Shown here one piece after another: positions 1 through 4,932 of a stretch of 5,461 nucleotides of DNA. Both the position numbers and the translations under genes were made by a program. The notes below the pieces were generated by a model. It saw only the letters and a program-made list of their open reading frames with translations. It had not been told where the DNA came from and did no database searches. Position 1 is the stretch's first letter. Each line of letters opens with the position of its first letter. Source of the stretch: Hyphomicrobiales bacterium (GTDB lineage: Bacteria; Pseudomonadota; Alphaproteobacteria; Rhizobiales; Beijerinckiaceae); NCBI GenBank assembly GCA_003567055.1, contig PXAW01000532.1:1-5461 (forward strand), given 5' to 3'.

Positions 1-216
1 CAGGCCGCGCCGGCGCAAGCGCCCGCCGCGAAATCGGCACCCGCCAAATCGACACCCGCAAAATCAACCGCCTCCAGATCCGCTGCGAGCAAATCCGGCG
101 CGGGGAAGGCTGCGGGATCGAAATCCGCCACCGGCTCGGCTAAATCCGCGTCAGCCAAATCCGGCTCAGCCAAATCCGCCGCCAAAGCGACCGCCAGGGA
201 AGAGAGCAAGACGTGA
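1..216 (+). CDS. tatB: Sec-independent protein translocase TatB, C-terminal end only (partial)
   Basis: Only the last 71 codons are inside the window; the reading frame is open from base 1 to the TGA at 214-216. The visible part has no membrane segment. It is a hydrophilic tail of Ala, Lys, Ser, Pro and Gly with almost no acidic residues until the final EESKT. TatB is known as a single-span inner-membrane protein that pairs with TatC to bind twin-arginine signal peptides; its cytoplasmic C-terminal tail is poorly conserved, so this end cannot prove the family by itself. The call rests on position: the stop overlaps the tatC start, and tatB-tatC-serS-surE is the usual alphaproteobacterial order. 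The tail is built of a five-residue Lys-Ser repeat (separate entry), and 9 of its 11 lysines use AAA, unlike the AAG-rich neighbours. The alternative is another lysine-rich protein placed before tatC, which I think less likely. Confidence 0.8.
   Translation, partial: QAAPAQAPAAKSAPAKSTPAKSTASRSAASKSGAGKAAGSKSATGSAKSASAKSGSAKSAAKATAREESKT
31..186 (+). repeat. Degenerate 15-bp tandem repeat encoding Lys-Ser pentapeptides
   Basis: A basic residue recurs every 15 bases, with codons beginning at 31, 46, 61, 76 (Arg), 91, 106 and 121. After a two-codon slip the pattern resumes at 142, 157, 172 and 184. Typical units read KSAPA, KSTPA, KSTAS and KSASA. The cleanest DNA copies are at 136-148, 151-163 and 166-178; the last two share the identical 13-mer tcagccaaatccg. 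The copies encode the tail of the partial tatB. The arrangement resembles histone H1-like lysine-rich tails in composition, but nothing here shows a nucleic-acid role. Confidence 0.85.
196..204 (+). promoter_or_regulatory. Shine-Dalgarno sequence for tatC, inside tatB
   Basis: The purine run AGGGAAGAG lies 8 bases before the GTG at 213. It supports GTG as the tatC start, and it lies within the last codons of the upstream gene, as expected for translationally coupled genes. Confidence 0.65.
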
Positions 217-1016
217 CGACGCATGTGGACGAGGACGAGATCGAAGCGTCCCGCGCGCCTCTCATCGAACATCTGATCGAGCTTCGTCAGCGCCTGATCC
301 GGGCGATGATCGCCTTCGTGGTGATGTTCGTCCTCTGCTTCACCTTCGCGCGCACGATCTACAACATCCTCGTCCAGCCCTATGTGCAGGCACTGGCCAC
401 GCCGGAAGAGGCGCGGATGATCTATACGCACGGGCTGGAATATTTCTTCACCCAGCTCCAGGTCGCCTTCTTCGGCGCCGCCTTCCTCGCTTTTCCCTAT
501 GTCGCGGTGCAGATCTACAAGTTCATCGCGCCGGGGCTCTACAAGAACGAACGCAACGCCTTCATCCCCTATCTCGTGGCGACGCCGCTTCTCTTCGCGC
601 TGGGCGCGGCGGTGGTCTATTTCGTAGCCATGCCGCTCCTGATGTATTTCTCGGTGGGCATGCAGCAGCTCGCTGCCGAGGGGCAGCCGATGATCGAATT
701 CCTGCCCAAGGTCGGGGAATATCTGTCGTTGATCATGATGCTGATCTTCGCCTTCGGCATCGTGTTCCAGCTTCCGGTGGTGCTGACGCTGCTCGCACGG
801 GCCGGGCTCGTCGATTCGGATTATCTGAAGGCGAAGCGCAAATATGCCGTGGTGCTGGTCTTCATCGTGGCCGCCTTCTTCACGCCGCCGGATGTGATCA
901 GCCAGTTCGCCCTTGCGGTGCCGACGCTGCTTCTTTACGAGGCAAGCATCTTCTCCGTCAGGATGGTCGAGAAGAAGCGGGCGGAAGCCGAGGCCGCGCG
1001 CGACGCCGAGATCTGA
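213..1016 (+). CDS. tatC: Sec-independent protein translocase TatC
   Basis: TatC is the polytopic inner-membrane core of the twin-arginine translocase. With TatB it recognises the RR signal peptide of folded exported proteins, and it recruits TatA. The 267-residue product is near the usual length (E. coli 258). The N-terminal cytoplasmic HLIELRQRL motif is at residues 20-28, with the signal-peptide-contacting Glu at 23. FIAPGLYKNER at 104-114 places the second conserved Glu at 113. FGIVFQLP (181-188) and FTPPDVISQ (223-231) follow. Six hydrophobic segments can be picked out near residues 30-50, 76-100, 118-145, 165-190, 209-223 and 230-248. The C-terminus is short, charged and Ala/Glu-rich. 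The GTG start overlaps the tatB stop (GTGA), with a good ribosome site upstream. No ATG is available nearby in frame. No defect is visible, so the gene looks functional. Confidence 0.97.
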   Translation: MTTHVDEDEIEASRAPLIEHLIELRQRLIRAMIAFVVMFVLCFTFARTIYNILVQPYVQALATPEEARMIYTHGLEYFFTQLQVAFFGAAFLAFPYVAVQIYKFIAPGLYKNERNAFIPYLVATPLLFALGAAVVYFVAMPLLMYFSVGMQQLAAEGQPMIEFLPKVGEYLSLIMMLIFAFGIVFQLPVVLTLLARAGLVDSDYLKAKRKYAVVLVFIVAAFFTPPDVISQFALAVPTLLLYEASIFSVRMVEKKRAEAEAARDAEI

Positions 1017-1068
1017 CGCAGCTGGCGTCGATCCGGCGAGGTCAGTCCCGGCGCCGAGTCGATGAGCC

Positions 1069-2481
1069 ATGCATGATATCCGCGCGATTCGCGAAAACCC
1101 CGATGGATTCGATCAGGCGCTGATGCGCCGCGACAAGAGCTTCGCCGGCACCGCCGCCGGGCTCGTCGCCCTCGATGACGAGCGCCGGCGCATCATCGGC
1201 GAGTTGCAGACGCTCCAGGAGACGCGCAATGCGCGCTCCAAGGAGATCGGCAAGGCCAAGGCGGCAAAGGACGAGGCGCGCGCGCAGGAACTGATGGCGG
1301 AGGTCTCCGCGCTCAAGGAGCGCGCACCGGCGCTCGAGGCCGACCAGCGCCGCGTCGAGCGCGAGATCCACGATGCGCTCGCGGCCCTGCCCAACCTGCC
1401 CGCCGACGAGACGCCCGATGGCGCGGACGAGGCGGAGAATGTCGAGAAGAGCCGCTACGGCACGCCGCGTGAAGGCGAGGCGGCGCAGCATTTCGAGCTC
1501 GGCGAGGCCATGGGCCTGATGGATTTCGAAACGGCGGCGAAGCTCTCCGGCTCGCGTTTCGTGGTGACCAAGGGCCAGATCGCGCGGCTCGAGCGCGCGC
1601 TCGGCCAGTTCATGATCGACCTGCATACGGGCGAGCACGGCTATACCGAGGTCAACCCGCCGCTGCTGGTGCGCGACGAGGCGATGTTCGGGACGGCGCA
1701 ATTGCCGAAATTCCGTGATGATCAGTTCATGGGTTTCAGCGAGGGCACCCGCGCGGAGCTGCTTCACGAGGCTTTGGAGCATGCCGGGGAGGCGGATGTC
1801 GCCGCTTTCCGCGCCGGCGAGATCGATCTGGCGAGCCTCGTCGAACGCGTGCTCGAAGCCGCGCCCGCGAAGGAGGATCGCTGGCTCATCCCCACAGCCG
1901 AGGTCCCGCTCACCAATCTCGTGCGCGAATCGATCCTCGCCGAGGAGGAGCTGCCGCTGCGCTTCACCGCGCTGACGCCGTGCTTCCGGGCGGAAGCCGG
2001 ATCGGCGGGGCGCGATACGCGCGGCATGCTGCGCCAGCACCAGTTCTGGAAATGCGAGCTCGTCTCGATCACCGCGCCGGAGACCTCGCGCGACGAGCAC
2101 GAGCGCATGCTCGCCTGTGCCGAGGCGGTGATGCAGAAGCTCGACATTCCCTATCGCGTCATGACCTTGTGCACGGGTGATATGGGTTTTGCCGCGCAGA
2201 AGACCTACGATATCGAGGCCTGGCTGCCCGGCCAGCAGGCCTATCGCGAAATCTCCTCCTGCTCCGTCTGCGGCGATTTCCAGGCCCGGCGCATGGGGGC
2301 GCGCTTCCGCCGCGACGGCAAGCCGCAATTCGTGCATACGCTCAACGGCTCCGGCGTCGCCGTCGGGCGCGCGCTGATCGCGGTGATGGAGAATTATCAG
2401 AACGCCGACGGCTCCGTCACAGTCCCGTCGGCACTCGCGCCCTATATGGGCGGGATCACCCGTATAGAAAGGCAGCCCTGA
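1069..2481 (+). CDS. serS: Seryl-tRNA synthetase (class II)
   Basis: This cytoplasmic enzyme charges tRNA-Ser (and tRNA-Sec where present) with serine, using ATP. The 470-residue product is longer than the common length of about 425-430. Residues 1-110 form the tRNA-binding domain, with a charged, heptad-like coiled-coil arm at about 33-105. Class II motif 1 is around [11 protein letters not shown] (191-201). The serine-site TAEVPLTN is at 276-283. Motif 2 begins at [14 protein letters not shown] (306-319) and continues through RQHQF to Glu330. REISSCS is at 393-399. Motif 3 starts at [12 protein letters not shown] (425-436), with the ATP-binding Arg434. Most of the extra length is an insert between residues about 221 and 272 (see findings). 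The start is fixed: an in-frame TGA lies at 1063-1065, just one codon before the ATG. No strong Shine-Dalgarno is seen. The gene lies 52 bases after tatC and 4 before surE, so it is probably cotranscribed with both. Confidence 0.97.
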   Translation: MHDIRAIRENPDGFDQALMRRDKSFAGTAAGLVALDDERRRIIGELQTLQETRNARSKEIGKAKAAKDEARAQELMAEVSALKERAPALEADQRRVEREIHDALAALPNLPADETPDGADEAENVEKSRYGTPREGEAAQHFELGEAMGLMDFETAAKLSGSRFVVTKGQIARLERALGQFMIDLHTGEHGYTEVNPPLLVRDEAMFGTAQLPKFRDDQFMGFSEGTRAELLHEALEHAGEADVAAFRAGEIDLASLVERVLEAAPAKEDRWLIPTAEVPLTNLVRESILAEEELPLRFTALTPCFRAEAGSAGRDTRGMLRQHQFWKCELVSITAPETSRDEHERMLACAEAVMQKLDIPYRVMTLCTGDMGFAAQKTYDIEAWLPGQQAYREISSCSVCGDFQARRMGARFRRDGKPQFVHTLNGSGVAVGRALIAVMENYQNADGSVTVPSALAPYMGGITRIERQP

Positions 2482-2485
2482 GACC

Positions 2486-3247
2486 ATGCGCATTCTCTGC
2501 ACCAACGATGACGGCATCCACGCTCCCGGCCTGAAGGCGCTGGAGACGATCGCGCGGCAATTGTCGGACGACGTCATCGTCGTCGCGCCCGAGACGGATC
2601 AAAGCGGCGTCTCGCATTCGCTCTCGCTCAACGATCCGCTGCGCCTGCGCGAGATTTCCGAGCGTCATTACGCGGTGAAGGGCACGCCCACCGATTGCGT
2701 CATCATGGCGATGCGCTCGATCCTGACCGATCGCAAGCCCGACCTGATCCTCTCCGGCGTCAATCGCGGCCAGAACGTCGCCGAGGATGTCAGCTATTCC
2801 GGCACCATCGCTGCGGCGATCGAGGGAACCATGCTCGGCGTGCGCTCCATCGCCCTGTCGCAGGCCTATGGGCCGGGCGGGCGCAACAAGGTGAAGTTCC
2901 ACACTGCCGAGCATCACGGGCCGGGTATCGTGCGCAAGCTGCTCGAGATGGAATGGCCGCGCCATTCGCTGGTCAATGTGAACTTCCCCGATTGCGAGCC
3001 GGACGAGGTCGTCGCCACTGTCGCGACCAACCAGGGCCTGCGCGACCAGGCCTTCCTCAAGATCGACGAGCGCGAGGACGGGCGCGGCAATCCGTATTAC
3101 TGGATCGCCTTCGCCAAGACCGATTTCACCCCCGGCCACGGCACCGATCTCTGGGCGATCCGCAGCAAGCGCGTCTCGATCACGCCGCTCAAGCTCGACT
3201 ATACCGACGAGCCGACGCTGACGCAGTTCGCGCAAGTGTTTCGTTGA
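2486..3247 (+). CDS. surE: 5'/3'-nucleotidase SurE (survival protein)
   Basis: SurE is a metal-dependent cytoplasmic phosphatase. It removes phosphate from nucleoside 5'- and 3'-monophosphates, can degrade short polyphosphate, and is linked to stationary-phase survival. The 253-residue length equals that of the E. coli enzyme. The N-terminal NDDG motif (7-10) supplies Asp8 and Asp9. QSG gives Ser40 and SGVNRGQN (90-97) gives Asn93, together the expected metal-ligand set. GTPTDC (66-71) and YSGT (104-107) are further family motifs. The ATG lies 4 bases after the serS stop, with GAAAGG at 2467-2472 as a rather distant (13-base) ribosome site, which suggests coupling to serS translation. In many alphaproteobacteria a pcm gene follows surE; here the next gene is convergent. 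The stop codon sits in a 15-base-period duplication (separate entry). Confidence 0.97.
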   Translation: MRILCTNDDGIHAPGLKALETIARQLSDDVIVVAPETDQSGVSHSLSLNDPLRLREISERHYAVKGTPTDCVIMAMRSILTDRKPDLILSGVNRGQNVAEDVSYSGTIAAAIEGTMLGVRSIALSQAYGPGGRNKVKFHTAEHHGPGIVRKLLEMEWPRHSLVNVNFPDCEPDEVVATVATNQGLRDQAFLKIDEREDGRGNPYYWIAFAKTDFTPGHGTDLWAIRSKRVSITPLKLDYTDEPTLTQFAQVFR

Positions 3248-3262
3248 AGCGTGTTTCGTTGA
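3236..3262 (+). repeat. Direct repeat duplicating the surE stop codon
   Basis: The 12-mer gtgtttcgttga occurs at 3236-3247 and again at 3251-3262, separated by agc. The period is 15 bases, so the second copy is in frame. The reading would be VFR-stop-S-VFR-stop, giving surE a backup stop codon five codons later. Confidence 0.9.
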
Positions 3263-3268
3263 GCCGGT

Positions 3269-3296
3269 GAACCGCTGCCCTCACGGGCCGCGGTTC
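3269..3296. terminator. Stem-loop between convergent genes, candidate bidirectional terminator
   Basis: GAACCGC (3269-3275) pairs with GCGGTTC (3290-3296). Inside, after one T/C mismatch, GCCC (3277-3280) pairs with GGGC (3285-3288) around a four-base loop, TCAC. This makes an 11-bp GC-rich interrupted hairpin. It begins 21 bases after the surE stop and covers the stop codon of the minus-strand gene. On the + strand it is followed by a pyrimidine-rich TCTCTCC; neither side has a true T-run. It could end transcription or protect 3' ends; the fold is clear but the function is inferred. Confidence 0.55.
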
Positions 3297-4690
3297 TCTC
3301 CGCCTTCCGCGATGAAGGTCTTCAGCTCGTCGAGCGAGGCGAAGTGGTAATCGCCCTCGGGCGTTTTTGCGTCGATCGAGCCGTCGGCATACATCGTGTA
3401 GGTATTGCCGCCGGATTCGTAGGTTCCGATGACGCTGAGCTCCGGCGCGGGAGCAGGGGCGGGCTCTTCCGGTTCCGGTTCCGGTTCGGGGATCGGCGCC
3501 GGTTCCGGCGCTTGAGCAGGAACGGGCTCGGGTTCGTGCACGGCCTCGGGTTCAGGCGCGGTTTCGGGTTCAGGCGCGGTTTCGGGTTGGGCTATGGGTT
3601 CCGGCCCGGATTCGATCGCAGCAGGCAGGCGCTCCGGTTCCTCGATGATCTCCGGTCCCGGCTCCGAATCGGGCAGGGTAGGGGCGTATTCCGGCTCACC
3701 GGTCGCCGTCTGTGCCTCCAGAAGCGTAGCGAAGCGATCCTGTTCGAGGGATACGGCAGCCTCTTGCAACACAGCCGGATCGGCTTGCGGCTCCTGCGCG
3801 GCCTGCTCATCCGGCGCATCCATCATGTCAGTCGAGAGTGCCGGGGGCTCGACCTCTTCGTCATCCGGCAGATCGGCTGCGCTCGCCTGCGGCAATTGCT
3901 CCTCGACCGCGACGGGCGCGGAATCCTCAGGCGCGGCGCTCACTGGCTTTTGCGCATCGGGTGCGGGCGGGAGATCTTCGGCGAACAGCGCATCGGCGAC
4001 GGCATTGCGCAGCCCGTCCCCGCTATCCGGCCTGTCGCCGAGCGGCTCGTCCCGCGAAGCGCTATCGCCGATATTGCTCTCAGGGAAGGATTGCGGCGCG
4101 AACGGGTCTGTGGGGTCGCGCGCTTCGGCATCGCGGGCTTCGGCTTCGCGGGCTTCGGCCTCCGCCGCGCGGGTGAGGAAATCGTCGGCGGGACTCGGCT
4201 GAGGCTCGGTCCCGGGCGTTTTCTCCGCCTCCGCCAGCGCGGTCTGCGGCGCCTGCGGATCGGGCAGTGCCGATGTCTCGGCGACCGTGTCCTTGTCGGC
4301 CTCGCCCTTGTCCGCTTTGCCCGCGAAGGCGCCCTTCGCCTTGTCGAACCCGGCGAGCGCCATCGCGGCGGCCCCGGCGAGCGGTGCGCCGGTGGATGTG
4401 CTCTCCGTCGGGCGGCTGAGGTCGGAACTGCCTTGCGCGAATGCGTTTTCCGCAGGCGGCGTTGCCGGCACACCGGAGCCGGCTTGCGCGCGCAGGCTCG
4501 CATCGAGCTTGCGCAACTCGCTCGCAAGGAAGGCGATGCCGGCCAGCATCACGCCACCGGTCGCGACGATGATCCCGGAGAGGACCTGCGTCCAGCCGCG
4601 TTCGAGAATGACGATTTCCCAGCCGGTGATGGCGGAATAGATGCCGCCGAGGACCATCGCGGCGGCGACGCAGTACAACGCGATGATCAT
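3281..4690 (-). CDS. Unrecognised two-helix membrane protein with acidic Pro/Glu-rich tail and small C-terminal module
   Basis: I do not recognise this family. From the ATG at 4690 the product has 469 residues. Two hydrophobic helices lie at about 2-22 and 35-56, split by a short loop. SELRKL follows at 57-62, so the N-terminus and the whole tail are probably cytoplasmic by the positive-inside rule. Residues 65-418 are low complexity (Ala, Pro, Glu, Asp). They include a small basic patch (about 116-133), a charged EAREA/EARDA repeat (about 177-191) and possible short amphipathic helices at 225-239 and 304-328. From about 369 to 418 the sequence is almost all Pro, Glu and Ala. The last 50 residues regain ordered character (VIGTYESGGNTY, then MYADGSIDA, then SLDELKTFI). 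Start choice: GAGGA lies 5 bases before ATG 4690. A TTG at 4726 would add 12 basic residues, but it abuts the predicted -10 box. The protein could be a membrane-anchored scaffold or hub; that is inference from architecture only. It is convergent with surE and divergent from sodB. Confidence 0.85.
   Translation of the reverse strand: MIIALYCVAAAMVLGGIYSAITGWEIVILERGWTQVLSGIIVATGGVMLAGIAFLASELRKLDASLRAQAGSGVPATPPAENAFAQGSSDLSRPTESTSTGAPLAGAAAMALAGFDKAKGAFAGKADKGEADKDTVAETSALPDPQAPQTALAEAEKTPGTEPQPSPADDFLTRAAEAEAREAEARDAEARDPTDPFAPQSFPESNIGDSASRDEPLGDRPDSGDGLRNAVADALFAEDLPPAPDAQKPVSAAPEDSAPVAVEEQLPQASAADLPDDEEVEPPALSTDMMDAPDEQAAQEPQADPAVLQEAAVSLEQDRFATLLEAQTATGEPEYAPTLPDSEPGPEIIEEPERLPAAIESGPEPIAQPETAPEPETAPEPEAVHEPEPVPAQAPEPAPIPEPEPEPEEPAPAPAPELSVIGTYESGGNTYTMYADGSIDAKTPEGDYHFASLDELKTFIAEGGENRGP
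3467..3490 (-). repeat. Hexanucleotide repeat encoding Glu-Pro dipeptides
   Basis: Three copies of TTCCGG plus TTCGGG lie head to tail on the + strand. On the coding minus strand they encode alternating Glu-Pro near residues 401-408 of the membrane protein. Such short units are prone to slippage in steps of two codons, so copy number may vary between strains without breaking the frame. Confidence 0.8.
3546..3588 (-). repeat. 18-bp tandem repeat (about 2.4 copies) in the Pro/Glu tail
   Basis: The unit TCGGGTTCAGGCGCGGTT occurs at 3546-3563 and 3564-3581 without a mismatch, followed by TCGGGTT. The period of 18 keeps the frame and adds the hexapeptide PETAPE. The perfect match points to a recent duplication. 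Confidence 0.9.
4116..4160 (-). repeat. 15-bp tandem repeat (3 copies) encoding an EAR(E/D)A segment
   Basis: The copies at 4116-4130, 4131-4145 and 4146-4160 differ at only one or two positions (tcgcgggcttcggct type). On the coding strand they give AEAREAEARDAEARD, a highly charged and probably helical stretch near residues 177-191 of the membrane protein. Confidence 0.88.
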
Positions 4691-4695
4691 GCGAA

Positions 4696-4700
4696 TCCTC
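4696..4700 (-). promoter_or_regulatory. Shine-Dalgarno deciding the start of the minus-strand gene
   Basis: GAGGA on the minus strand lies 5 bases before the ATG at 4690-4688. The competing TTG at 4726 also has a purine run (GAGGG, 4740-4736, 9 bases away). However, that run would lie upstream of the predicted transcript start, so the ATG is preferred. Confidence 0.6.
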
Positions 4701-4726
4701 GTCACGCGAAAAACATACTTGCCCAA

Positions 4727-4755
4727 AGGTTAAAGCCCTCGGGCGCCTTTGCCAA
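4727..4755 (-). promoter_or_regulatory. Candidate sigma70-type promoter for the minus-strand gene
   Basis: On the minus strand TTGGCA (4755-4750; five of six matches to TTGACA) is followed by exactly 17 bases and then TAACCT (4732-4727). TAACCT keeps the three most conserved -10 positions (T, A and the final T). Transcription would begin near 4720, giving a leader of about 30 bases before the ATG at 4690. The -35 box overlaps the left arm of a 9-bp inverted repeat. Confidence 0.5.
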
Positions 4756-4778
4756 TGACGCAGCCTTGCGCAAAGGCG
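4744..4778. promoter_or_regulatory. Inverted repeat overlapping the minus-strand -35 box
   Basis: CGCCTTTGC (4744-4752) is repeated in inverted form as GCAAAGGCG (4770-4778): perfect 9-bp arms around 17 bases. The right arm also contains part of the 8-bp palindrome TTGCGCAA (4766-4773). A further CAAAGG lies at 4724-4729. The position over a promoter suggests an operator, but no known regulator's site was recognised. Confidence 0.4.
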
Positions 4779-4815
4779 ATCTGCGCCCCGCGCACGCGAA
4801 AAATCGGGTCCGGAT

Positions 4816-4843
4816 GCAACGGAATGCGGGGGGTAACCGTTGC
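4816..4843. promoter_or_regulatory. Inverted repeat upstream of sodB
   Basis: GCAACGG (4816-4822) and CCGTTGC (4837-4843) form perfect 7-bp arms around 14 bases that include a run of six G. The right arm overlaps the weak -35 candidate for sodB, so it could be a regulator site for that gene. It does not match an iron-responsive Fur, Irr or RirA site that I know. Confidence 0.35.
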
Positions 4844-4868
4844 CGTAGCGTGCAATGGGGCTTACCTA
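4840..4868 (+). promoter_or_regulatory. Weak promoter candidate for sodB
   Basis: TTGCCG (4840-4845), 17 bases, then TACCTA (4863-4868). The -35 matches four of six positions, while the -10 is poor. The -10 lies inside a small dyad, GCTTA-CC-TAAGC (4860-4871). It would give a leader of roughly 55-60 bases. It is the best of the poor options between 4780 and 4910, and another sigma factor is possible. Confidence 0.22.
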
Positions 4869-4916
4869 AGCTTCGCAGTGCGCCCGCTTCGTGCGCGGCG
4901 AACCGAAATTCGAATC

Positions 4917-4925
4917 AGGAGAGGA
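4917..4925 (+). promoter_or_regulatory. Strong Shine-Dalgarno for sodB
   Basis: AGGAGAGGA ends 7 bases before the ATG at 4933. It is the strongest ribosome site in the window and fits a highly expressed gene. The palindrome ATTCGAAT (4908-4915) lies immediately upstream. Confidence 0.8.
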
Positions 4926-4932
4926 AATCGTT

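Noticed and set aside
31..186. CRISPR-like or spacer repeat array
   Set aside because: The units are 15 bases long, degenerate, without spacers, and in frame within a coding region.
1017..1068. Possible separate promoter or terminator between tatC and serS
   Set aside because: Only a short palindrome (CGGCGCCG, 1049-1056) and a 5-bp pairing were found. There is no convincing -35/-10 pair or T-run, so readthrough from tatC is assumed.
1062..1076. Four-codon upstream frame (MSHA) overlapping the serS start
   Set aside because: It has no ribosome site of its own and is likely to arise by chance; leader-peptide control cannot be supported.
1042..2577. Open frame of 511 codons on the minus strand, opposite serS
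   Set aside because: It is a shadow of the GC-rich serS codons. SerRS motifs are complete on the + strand, and the antisense protein is Arg/Leu/Ala-rich with no recognisable domain.
2456..3235. Open frame of 259 codons on the minus strand, opposite surE
   Set aside because: It is an antisense shadow of a clear surE gene and has no domain of its own.
4727..4932. Fur, Irr, RirA or OxyR binding site near sodB
   Set aside because: The inverted repeats present are GC-rich and do not resemble the AT-rich or spaced consensus sites of these regulators.
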